From contig JAJEKV010000055.1 in assembly GCA_021234155.1 (NCBI GenBank), positions 1,915,090 to 1,979,089 on the forward strand: a DNA stretch of 64,000 bases, written 5' to 3'. The position numbers and the translations under genes are program-made. The notes beneath the pieces are model-generated. The model was not told where the DNA came from. It did not search any database and worked only from the letters and a program-made list of their open reading frames with translations. This document shows, in pieces, positions 46,278 to 55,650 of this stretch. The stretch is from Isoetes taiwanensis. Lineage: Eukaryota; Streptophyta; Lycopodiopsida; Isoetales; Isoetaceae. Position 1 is the first letter of the stretch, and each line of letters begins with the position of its first letter.

Positions 46278-46554
46278 GGCTTAGTCTCCTTCGTTTTCTG
46301 TTTATCGTATCTAATTTGCCCCCTAGGATGACATCGCTCACTCAGGTGGCGAATTAGATACCTCAAGCAGGAAACTCGAAAAGGGAGTAAGCCCGACATA
46401 AAACAAGATCCTGGCTGGCTTAGTCTCTTTTGCTTCTCCTGTTTTGTGTATCTAAAGTGCCCCCTGGGATGAGATCGCTCGCTCATTTTAGGGGACACTT
46501 TAGATATATAAAAACAGGAACATCGTAAAGAGAGTAAAAAAGTCTGGAGCTTAG
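46278..46554. ncRNA. Two tandem long hairpins with differing but paired stems
   Basis: Hairpin 1 (46,278-46,393) and hairpin 2 (46,417-46,554) each fold into an imperfect ~45-bp stem. The inner stem ATCTAATTTGCC/GGCGAATTAGAT in the first becomes ATCTAAAGTGCC/GGACACTTTAGAT in the second, so the bases changed on both arms. The loop keeps the word GGATGASATCGCTCRCTCA. Outer arms share GGCTTAGTCTC and GAGTAAGCC-like ends. They may be a small structured RNA, miRNA-like precursors or tandem mini-foldbacks; transcription is not shown. Confidence 0.45.
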
Positions 46555-47133
46555 TTAAAAAACCAAAGCATAGTTACAATCAATTGTGATTCAATTCAGT
46601 TTTTGCGAGCATGGTGCCGTTTACTAATTCAGTCTAACTGTTCATACTGGTGGCAATGACTATGTGAGTCCATCTAGCACACCAAAAAGGGAATTATTTT
46701 CTACCCTCAAAGGTAACCAAGTCTTGTTTGATGCAATTGGGATATGTAGCTTACTTCTTCATCCCTACTTTGTAGATATAGATGTACAATGTGGTCAGTT
46801 AGGGGGACAAGACACTCACACCCCTTCGAAAGCATTAGACACAGATAGAAACTCGGGCAAATCAGAAGATGCATCAGGTTACAGAAGCCCGACAAATCGG
46901 TAGATGTCAACAAATCAAGTAGGTGCATCAAGTCAAGCTCCGATGGGTGCTCCAAGCGACAAGAATCTGCCCGAGATCAACGGATGCATTAAGTCATGCT
47001 CCACACCAATCGCCAAATCGCCGGATGCATCGAGGTTATGATCTGAACAAATCGTTTAGTGAATGTAAGTCGGAAGGTAACTTCCAACCTTTTGTGCTGT
47101 CTTCTTTTTTAATTTGACCCATATAGTTGCAGA

Positions 47134-47930
47134 ATGCATTTAAATTTTTGCAGTGGAAGTGTCTCGGAGAAAAAGCAAGAGCGGGAATTCCAAGCAAAAG
47201 ACACCTCCAAGACATTCCGAGGCGAAGTTTCCATCCACCTTGCGAATAGATCTTTGAAGCGAAGTTTCCGATACTGCACCAAGAAATGTTTGAAGGTTTT
47301 CCAGCCACCAACTCTCGCCATCACGAAAGACTACAAGGTAAAGCCCAATCACCTTGTTTTTTACTACAATGGAGTTAAGGGTAGAAGCTATGACAAGAGT
47401 GAGTCCATACCCACCGCCAAAGAAGATGATGTTAAGTTGATCACACTTAACAGAACCAAGTGGGTAGTAACTAGACCCGGTGGGCGAGTTCATAGATTGG
47501 TGCGGTCCAAATTTTCATATAGCACTTTGGTCGGCCTGCCGGGCTCAAAACTTGAGAGTCATAGTTAAGGGAGCATTGATGAAACACAAGGACAAATTCA
47601 AGTTCATATGGAGTCAGGATCACTGTACCAACACAAATTTATTTAACAGTAAAAAGCCAATTTTTTTGAAGCACCTGAAAAAGGTCTACGACGAATTTCC
47701 AGGTTTCACAAAAGAGAACGTTAGCTTCTCATTGATGACAGCCAAAGATATAAAGGGTACCTCAATCGCGCCAAACACCATGATCTGTCAAGCAGTTTGG
47801 AGCCCCGGCGAGTAGATGGCAATTTCCTCATGAATGATCTAAAGGTTTGGCTTCGGGGGTTCTTTGAAGGCGGGGAATGTGCAAAGTTATGTCGAAAACA
47901 ACAAAATGCTGAATATGTTTGACACTGAGA
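47134..47930 (+). pseudogene. Captured NIF/FCP1-type HAD phosphatase fragment, catalytically dead
   Basis: In one frame (to about 47,485) KPNHLVFYYNGVKGR and WVVTRPGG occur. After a one-base shift, EFIDWCGPNFHIALWSACRA, KFKFIWSQDHCTN, KPIFLKHLKKVYDEFPGF and IAPNTMICQAVW follow, then to about 47,930 NDLKVWLRGFFEGG and a TGA. This is the order of plant NLI-interacting-factor-like (FCP1 homology) phosphatases: LVLDLNGVL, RPG..EF..., WS, K..F.W.Q.HCT, KPLFLK.L..VW, NPPNTAIF, L..YL.GL. The nucleophile motif DxN/DxD reads YYN and the distal DD motif reads TAKD, so catalytic acids are lost. It lies within the TIR element, hence a captured host gene fragment. Confidence 0.75.
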
Positions 47931-48045
47931 GTCAAATTTGTATTAATATGATGAAAAAACATAGAACTAAAGCCTAGAAATAGTATTATTGTGTATATGA
48001 TGTAACCTCTCTTGACTTTTTAATATAAACAAAGTTTTACTTCAA

Positions 48046-48640
48046 TTGTTCATTTCTTGGCTATTTCAATGTTCCTCAAGGTTTTCAATGATCTTCCATT
48101 TGCTGAATGTAAACTTACACCACCGGCCACGAGGGCTACAGGTGTTAAGAGCGCACATCCCACCAGAACACTTGCCACTTGAAGTGTTTAAAGGACAGCA
48201 GGAGCCTCTTGTGCTTGATCAAGAGGCAATCAGAATATTGGAGAAAAGTAGAAATTGGTTCAGTGATAGGATAGTCCATTTCTTCATGAGGTTAGTAATT
48301 TAATATAAACAACTTCAGTTTGAAGTCTTACGTTGTTTCTTAAATCATCTTGTTTTACCAGACCTTGGACTTTGGCGGTGTATGCACCAATTACGCATCA
48401 AGCATGACATGGAGCGAGGTTCCATTTCATGGATCCGCTCATTTACACATTCTTGCCGAGCGAGCTTGCTTCAAAGGACAAACTGCTGTTGCACCCTCAA
48501 CTTGCAATTTGGAATGTACCATTCTCGGCAAAGATGTTATCAGCGACCTTTGGGCGGTGTATGTCATTGTAGGTCTTGGAGGTCACCCGGTTAAATGTCG
48601 ACCCGTGTGTACCATTTTGACCTAGAAATGTACAAGGGCT
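48046..48640 (+). pseudogene. Exon-like frames, possibly Ulp1-like protease start
   Basis: The frame ending near 48,293 reads LVLDQEAIRILEKSRNWFSD then RIVHFFMRLV, which resembles the opening of Ulp1/C48 SUMO-protease domains (L....DL..L....WLND..I.FY...L). It meets a donor-like GAG|GTTAGT, and an acceptor TTTTACCAG follows at about 48,351-48,360. Downstream no His, Asp or Cys of a Ulp1 triad is identifiable in a continuous frame. Ulp1-like domains are known passengers of plant DNA transposons, which is context, not proof. Confidence 0.3.
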
Positions 48641-49200
48641 CAGAGCACTGTCATGAGTTTTGTTGAGGATGCAAACACAAAATTCCCAAGCACCATAAAG
48701 TCATACAAGAAAATTACAAGTTCCCCCACTTTCGGTCGATTCTTTGTCGTGTGGTCACCTATATGTGTCTTTGTAAAGAAAGTTGTGGGCTGCAATGTCT
48801 GAGACTTGGACATACTATCCCAATGCAAGGTGAGTTAAGTAAATTTGAAGGTATTACTCATCCAATGTGAGGCTGATATGTTTGTTGCGAGGTGTACCAA
48901 TTTCTAGTTGCGAAATTTGTTGGACACGCGTAGAATGATGATTGATGTTGTGAAGCACGATTCTTTGTAGTAATGAAGTCGAGGTTGATGAATCAATAGA
49001 TCTTTACTTGTAATCACATGTTTGTATTATTGTAACCAAAGAGGTTATTCTTGTAACCTATTCTTTCATTGACACTCTAATGTACATTGTTGTATACTAT
49101 TGTATACAATAGACTTTTTTGCTGACCAAAGCAACATTCGGTGGAGTTCAAATCTCGGGAAGAAATTGATGTATTCAAAGATTCATGACAATGTGGTGTT
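48641..49200. other. Non-coding part of the TIR element
   Basis: AT-rich; no frames or repeats that I can interpret. Confidence 0.4.
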
Positions 49201-49880
49201 ACATGTCGTGATAGATGTGGTGATGCAAATGGTGCATGTGGTGAATCATGTGGTGCATTTGGTGAACCATGTGGTGAATCATGTGGTGAATCGTAGGTGG
49301 CATGTTGGAGCTTACGTGGCATGTTTGACTTTCATTGACCAACATGTTTGGTGATGCAAATGGTGCATGTGGTGAATCATGAGGTGCATTTGGTGAATCA
49401 TGTGGTGAATCATGTGGTGCATCGTGGGTGGCATGTTGGAGCTTACGTGGCATGTTTGAGCCACCTTGGCATGTTGGACCTAGGTGGCATATTTGAGCCA
49501 CCTTGGCATGCTTGAGCCTTTACATGACCTTTGTTACATGTTTGACTTTCATTGACCAACATGTTTGGTGATGCAAATGGTGCATGTGGTGAATCATGAG
49601 GTGCATTTGGTGAATCATGTGGTGAATCATGTGGTGCATCGTGGGTGGCATGTTGGAGCTTACGTGGCATGTTTGAGCCACCTTGGCATGTTGGAGCCTA
49701 GGTGGCATATTTGAGCCACCTTGGCATGCTTGAGCCTTTACATGACCTTTGTTACATGTTTGACAACCATTGACCAACATGTTTGGTGATGCAAATGGTG
49801 CATGTGGTGAATCATGTGGTGCATTTGGTGAATCATGTGGTGAATCATGTGGTGCATCGTAGGTGGCATGTTGGAGCTAT
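49201..49880. repeat. Higher-order minisatellite (~215 bp units) in the TIR element
   Basis: A ~215-bp composite unit recurs (starts near 49,345, 49,560 and 49,779, with a partial one from 49,210). Each joins GTGGTGAATCATGTGGTGCAT-like words to units of the 19-bp family seen at 13,041-15,161 (GCCACCTTGGCATGTTGGA and relatives). Open frames across it are periodic and not genes. Confidence 0.9.
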
Positions 49881-51300
49881 TCATGAATGGCCAATTCAGG
49901 ATAGATATATAGCTTAAATAATTTTATATATATAACAGATATATTTTTTTTATGTTTTTTAGAAAATAAAATAATGGTCCTTTCGAGGTTATTATTAGTT
50001 GCCTACTAAATCTTTAGGAATAAACCTTCAATCAAAAAAATCTTTAGGAATAAAAGATGCTAATGATACGAAATCCTAAAATCGTAGCCCTCTGAAATTA
50101 ATTTCACGCCGACCTTTATAGGCTATGGTGGTGAAGGAGAAGCATCGTCCAATTCCTTCCAGCGGAGAATGTCGGTAGGCCTGCGGCTCTCCCTCCGGCT
50201 CTGTCTCTCCCACTCGCTCTGCCTCCCACGGCCCTTCTAAGTCTTGGAAACGCTTTCAGTTCCTTTGGCACGAGGTCCTTGCCGATTATGGCATAGGATC
50301 TTGGCCAAATTTTCATTCTTGGGCAGAGGCACGAGAGCCACGAACATGAGAGCCACGAGCAGAGAGCCCTTCCTCACGATTCCACCTCTTCAAAGCTCAC
50401 GAGATCTTTCGGAGCTTTGAGAAAGGAGGAATCCTCCTCAATTCCGACTCATCGATCTGACTTCTTCATGAGCAAATTGATTCTGAAGATTCGATAATGA
50501 ATGGTGTGAACCACGAGACCAAGAAGAAGAAGAAGAAGAAGAAGAAGGCGAAGAAACGAGAAAATTTTTTGGAACTCCAAAATTTGATCCGTAGTAAGTA
50601 GCATGCATGCATTCGATTTTTACGTTCTTTTTACATTCTAAACTAATTTTCTTCACTTTTCTTCACGATGAAGCTTGAAGTCCCGGAAGCCACCTTTTTT
50701 TTTTTTTTTTTTTTTTTTTTGATCAAGTTCGGTCTCTGGGCCTTTTTGTGCCTTTGTATTTTTAAAAAAAAAACAAATGGTATATAGGCCTTAGTGCCTT
50801 CATTTGATCTCAACCCTTGTTGATCTCACCCCCTTGTGAACTCACCCCTTGTGATCTGAGGCCTTAGTGCCTCTTTGTAATATATGATGGCCTTAGTGCC
50901 TTTTTGAATATATGATGGCCTTGTGCCTTTTGAACCTTGTGTAAATTTCTAATTGCGAAGTATTACGGTATCTTCTGTTTTAACATATGATGGCCTTGTG
51001 CCACCGTAATCCGTGGCCTTGTGCCTTTTGTTTAATCGAGAAAAATAGTTTGTAATGGCTTTGTGTCTTGTGTAAATTTGTGCCTTGTGTAAATTTCTAA
51101 TTACGTTTTACCACGCATGTTTCTAAAAGCAGATACCACGTGGCCTTAGTGCCTTTCTTTGATCTCACCCATATGTCTAACTTGAGGGCCTTGTGCAAGT
51201 TTAATTGATTTAATCCAGTTATACCTTGGAATTCATTCAACATTCAAGTACAAATTTACATAATCTGAAGCATAAAAAATGAGAATGCAAAAGCGAAACT
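49881..51300. repeat. Low-complexity region with dispersed GGCCTTAGTGCC words
   Basis: An AAG microsatellite lies near 50,518-50,548 and a 26-base T run at 50,695-50,720. From about 50,780 to 51,190 the words GGCCTTAGTGCC and ATGGCCTTGTGCCTTTT recur at least nine times at irregular spacing. No gene recognised. Confidence 0.65.
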
Positions 51301-52560
51301 TCTTTATATTCATAAAAGTTTCTATCTGATACCCTTTACACAATTGCCCCACGATAAGTGGATTTTCCTAATACTTTCATATCAATTCAGGGGACCTAAT
51401 TTGGGATCCATATATTCTTTGTCACCAAAATCGGTCAAGATACTATCGAGGGAATCGAGAGCCATTCCATTTTAAATAGGGTCAAAAAATGGTCAATGCC
51501 CCCGGCCGATTATGGTGAAATCTGTGGTGAAAACTGTGGTGAAGGCGTGGGTGATGCAAACGTTGTTTTATATTTCAAAGGGAGAAAAATACATATGGAA
51601 ATCTACCATACAGGTAGAATAGTTCATACTTCTTATGAAATGAAGTATCTCGAGAAAAATCGAGGAAAACTATAACCCCGAGCTTCTAGTATTATCAAAA
51701 TGCATTAGAGATGACATACGATTCTTGGGCCTCAATCGGATCCCATTGTGAGATCTCAGAACTCTTCTTCTTCCAAGTACGTTCAAGACTTCATCAAGTG
51801 TTTTCACTGAATAGTTGGTGTAATCCAAAAACACTAAAACATGAGCTTCTCATTTTACGCTCCCACTTGTGATCTGATTCATAAAGTATTGTCTCGGGGT
51901 TGTTGTGTCTCCATGCATCGGCCTCGTCGAGCACTTTTTTAATGGCTGAAGCATGGATCATTTCCTGCTTTAGTTGGATGAACATATCCTCTTCCTCAAG
52001 CACTGGGAGCCGAGAACTCATCCTCGAGAATCATACACCACCCCCGAACCACCATGGCACACCCGGCTCTGTTAAGTCTCCGACCGCGCATCATGTAAAC
52101 AACATCATCCATGTAAAACAACATCTACTACAAAGAAAGGCAACCTATCAACGCCTTGGCTTCTAATTCTTTAAGCCCATCGGGAATTAACCTATGTTTT
52201 AAGCCTAGAATACCTCGAATTCATGGGTCCTCCTCGCTCCTCTAATATCCGCCTCTGTTCCCGGTTTATTTGCTCCAATTATAGGTCCTACCGGATCTGT
52301 TGCATTTGAACCCCAGTGAAATTGTTTGTGCTCGTGTTCTCCTTCTGTTTTCTTCCGCCATAGCTGGATTGTGATAAGCCAATGTCTGCATGCAAAACTA
52401 GATTTATGGTTTTCCCCCAATGCTTTACGCGCGATTAGCTTTTGAATGATTGACCTTGCATTTGATGTGACAGATTTCCAATGATTCTCTGTCCCCATTA
52501 CATCCATCCTTAATGTAATTTTTCTGTGTGTCACTTTCACCCTGTCAATTAAACAGTGAG
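51301..52560 (-). other. Exon-like minus-strand frames in the TIR element
   Basis: Frames 52,540-52,205 (charged, Trp-containing, KLIARKALGE and CRHWLITIQLW) and 52,021-51,794 (EEEDMFIQLKQEMIHASAIK then KKVLDEADAWRHNN) look protein-like and could be exons of one gene with the frame at 53,417-53,150 (KRVRRADAIPNSVIELVQRI). No family is recognised, so they could belong to a captured gene or to an unknown transposase. Confidence 0.3.
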
Positions 52561-52589
52561 ATTTCTATTAAACATAGCATATATTAAAG

Positions 52590-53090
52590 ACATTCATCTT
52601 ACACCTCGTTATTCACCACACTAGGCACCACATAGAATATATTACAGCATTTATTTCACACCATATTTTTAACCACACTAGGCACCACACTAGGCACCAC
52701 AATCGGCACCACACTAGACACCACACCATATTATTCACCACACTAGGGACCACATAGCATATATTACAAAGATTTATTTTTTACACCATGTTATTCACCA
52801 CACTAGGCACCACAAAGCGTTATATTTAGAGCATTTATTTTACACCATATTTTTCACCACACTAGGCACCACATAGCATATATTACAAACATGTATTTTA
52901 CACCATGTTATTCACCACACTAGGCACCACAAAGCATATATTGACAAAGATTTATTTCACACCACGTGCCTCACCACACTAGGGCAAACATATCATATAT
53001 CCACATTAATAGGCACCACACACCACAAGCAATCACTAACCACGGCAACCACATATCACAAGCAATCACTAACCACATACCACATTAACA
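52590..53090. repeat. Right subterminal ~63-bp tandem repeat with GGCACCAC
   Basis: Imperfect ~63-bp units of the type TTCACCACACTAGGCACCAC, then CATAGCATATATTACAAA, then CATTTATTTTACACCAT. GGCACCAC is the reverse complement of the GTGGTGCC motif of the left array, so the two ends carry the motif in opposed orientation. Confidence 0.85.
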
Positions 53091-54155
53091 ATAAAAATGT
53101 GGTGAAGATGAAGAAATGAAATAACCTGTGATTCTTCCGGATAGTGAGTGGCATGATCCTCTCTTACATTTCGTTCCAATCTTACCGAACTTAACATCCT
53201 TTGCATTTGGAGAGACCCTCTTGTTTCGGTCCAAAATTCTTTGCACAAGTTCTATGACAGAATTGGGAATTGCATCTGCTCTTCTAACTCTTTTGTACAA
53301 AAACCCATTTCCCCCCTTGCAATCTATCTCTTCCCTCTTCAATTTTGCTTTGGTAAGATTCCTAGGATGAACACCCGGCCAGTTTACCAAAACCCCGAGC
53401 AGCGGCCGGATTAGCACTTTTCGGTATTAATGCTTCCTCTTACGGCCATAGCAAGGCAACTACTCTTGGTCTGCTAAACCTGTCATTGCTGTTAGACTTC
53501 TTCACAAGTTGAATGGAAGCCACGAGGTTCTGCGACCACAATGCTCTTGGCTTGCAAATCTTTCGACTCTTAGCCAAAGTCTGTTGTCCATTGTGTCATC
53601 CTGCGAGATAATCTAGTAAAACCTCTTTCTTATCATTTGTTAGACAAGCCTTTAGTGGTGCTATGAAATGAAGATAACAATTTTAATACCATCAGAAGCG
53701 CTGGTAGGGCCGTTACAGTGGATCCTCCCTCTATTTGTTGCAATTTTTGCTAATTCTTCTTTAGCTTCCCTTTGTCTTTTCCTTTGGCGTCTTTTATGAT
53801 CCCGTTCTTGTTACGGAGTTCTCTTTCTCTTACACATGGCGATTTGCTTCCAAATTAAATGATTGAAGGTATGAACCGGATTGATCCACAACCGGATTAA
53901 GCGCCATAGCCGTGTGCTTCAGGAAAGGCGCGGGTGGGTCATGGGTTTAGAAATCGGTTCGGTGGAGATTGGAATGGGACGGGTGGCGTAGGAAATTGGA
54001 ATGGGATGGGTGGCGTAGGAATCGGGTTGTTGCAGTTCAGGAAATGATTGAATCCGGGCAGTACATGCACTAGGCACCAAACAAACATTTAAAATCGCAC
54101 CACAAATTTGATATCTCCCACCACATTTTTAGGAGGACAGGGGGGACACCCAGGG
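53091..54155. other. Right end of the TIR element
   Basis: It contains the open minus frame 53,417-53,085, mentioned with the exon-like frames. From 53,420 to 54,155 it is non-coding, with ACCACA words and a repeated GGAATGGGATGGGTGGCGTAGG-like pair (about 53,968-54,025, described by position). Confidence 0.4.
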
Positions 54156-54181
54156 TGTTCCACTACAACATGCTTTCACCC

Positions 54182-55650
54182 ATATCTGAGTATTCTCTTA
54201 GCAGCTGTCCAATGATCTACACCTGGGTTATTGTTGTATCTGCTTAAGATGTTTACCCCAAAAGCAATGTCTGGTCTCGTGCAGTTTGCCACATAAGCCA
54301 AACATCCAATTAGTGACCTATATGGAGTATTTTCCATTTGTTTCTTCTCTCTTGCTGTTTTTGGACACATATGGGCTGAGATCTTATGCCCTGGAACCAA
54401 AGGTGTTAGTGCTATATTGCAATCAATCATGTTAAACTTCTTTAACATATTCATAATATGAGTTGGTTGGCTTAGAGTCAGCAACTTATTTTTTCTGTCT
54501 CTACAAACTTCAATACCAAGAAATCTCTTGAGCTCACCCAAATCTGTCATTTGGAACCGTTTGTTGAGCAATTGTTTACAATGAGCCAAAGTGTCTTTAT
54601 CATTTGCAACCATGATATTATCATCAACATATAGAGCTATTATACACCAATTTTTCCCATCTCTATACCTGCAAAATTGCCATCATATTTCAAATTATCA
54701 AATTCTTGCTCTAAAGGTAATTGTCCATGCATTTGTACCATTCTCGTGGTGCTTGTCTCAAACCATAGACTGCCCTATTTAATTTCAGTTTTTTCCTTTT
54801 CTTCTTCAAAACACAGTGCGGGGCTTTAAATATATCTCTTCTTCCAACTTTGCATTAAGAAATGCGATTACTTACATCCATATGATGAATTTCCATGTCA
54901 CATGAGTTGGCAATGGCTAGTAATATTCTCAAACTATTAATTTTGACCGGAGGAGAGAATGTCTCATCAAAATCTATCCCTTTCTTACGTGTGTGAATCC
55001 TTGTGCAACAAGCCTTGCCTTGTATTTCTTTGTCATACTATCAATGCACGGTTTTATTACGAAAAATCCATCTCGCCAACAACATTCTTGTCTGCTTGGT
55101 TTATCAACTCTGATATGTGTAATACGTTCTTTTGAAAGATTGCATTTCATCCTTCATGGCTTTTCTCCAATTCACGGACTCCTTACTCTTAACACCTCTT
55201 CAAAATTATTTGGCGGTTTATCCGCTTTCTAACACAAGAATATCAAAAAATGCAATGAATTTCACCTTCTTTATCATGATGTCTTCTACTTCTACCACTT
55301 GATTACGCCATGTATTCTTAGTTCAACCTTGCCTTCATCACCGATGTCCGGGCCTCGATTCTTCTTGCTTTCCTTTTTGGTTTTCTAAGGGTTCAACTTG
55401 TATAGGCTCTGGCGGCTTGTCTTGAGCAATCTTTTGGTACTATTGGAGGTTCAACCGGCTCGAGCTCTGCTGCTCCAAATTGGATAATCTGGGGTACTAT
55501 TGTGGTTTCAAACTCGATAGACTTTGAGTGTCTTGTGCCTCAATCTTGTCATTATCTCCATCTTCATTATCACTATCAATGACATTGCTTGTATCCCGCA
55601 TTTTAGGTTTGATCGAAAGCGACAAGCTCAACCATTTCTTTTACATCGAA
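54182..55650 (-). pseudogene. Copia-2 reverse transcriptase
   Basis: IALYVDDNIMVAN (YVDD, near 54,620-54,645) followed by FLGIEVCRDRKNKLLTL, NTPYRSLIGCLAYVANCTRP, DIAFGVNILSRYNNNPGVDH and AAKRILRY, where the TIR element cuts in. Upstream, from 54,700 to 55,650, RT N-terminal and linker sequence is strongly frameshifted. The 55,200-55,650 segment is the acidic linker with extra GC-rich indels. Confidence 0.85.

Larger units (their letters stand above)
43872..54181. mobile_element. Large TIR DNA element in Copia-2 (10,310 bp)
   Basis: The ends are perfect 26-bp inverted repeats beginning GGGTGAAAGCATGTTG (43,872-43,897 and 54,156-54,181). The flanking copia sequence AGATATCT is interrupted so that ATAT is present on both sides (43,868-43,871 and 54,182-54,185); because the target is palindromic the duplication could also be read as TA with T..A ends. 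Subterminal arrays of GTGGTGCC on the left and GGCACCAC on the right are in opposite orientation. Inside are a coiled-coil frame, tandem hairpins, a NIF-like pseudophosphatase, a possible Ulp1-like exon and minisatellites. No transposase is recognised, so it may be non-autonomous. The superfamily is undecided. Confidence 0.8.

Noticed and set aside
48046-48303. A confident Ulp1 protease call
   Set aside because: Only the WxxDxxxxFFMRL-like opening is visible; no catalytic triad follows in frame, so it is listed at low confidence only.
49201-49880. A CRISPR-like repeat array
   Set aside because: Repeats are degenerate, composite and without unique spacers, and the genome is a plant nuclear genome.
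43872-54181. Reading the element as CACTA/EnSpm because CACTACAACATG occurs at its right end
   Set aside because: The CACTA word lies inside the TIR and faces outward, opposite to true CACTA ends, and the junctions are not 3-bp duplications.
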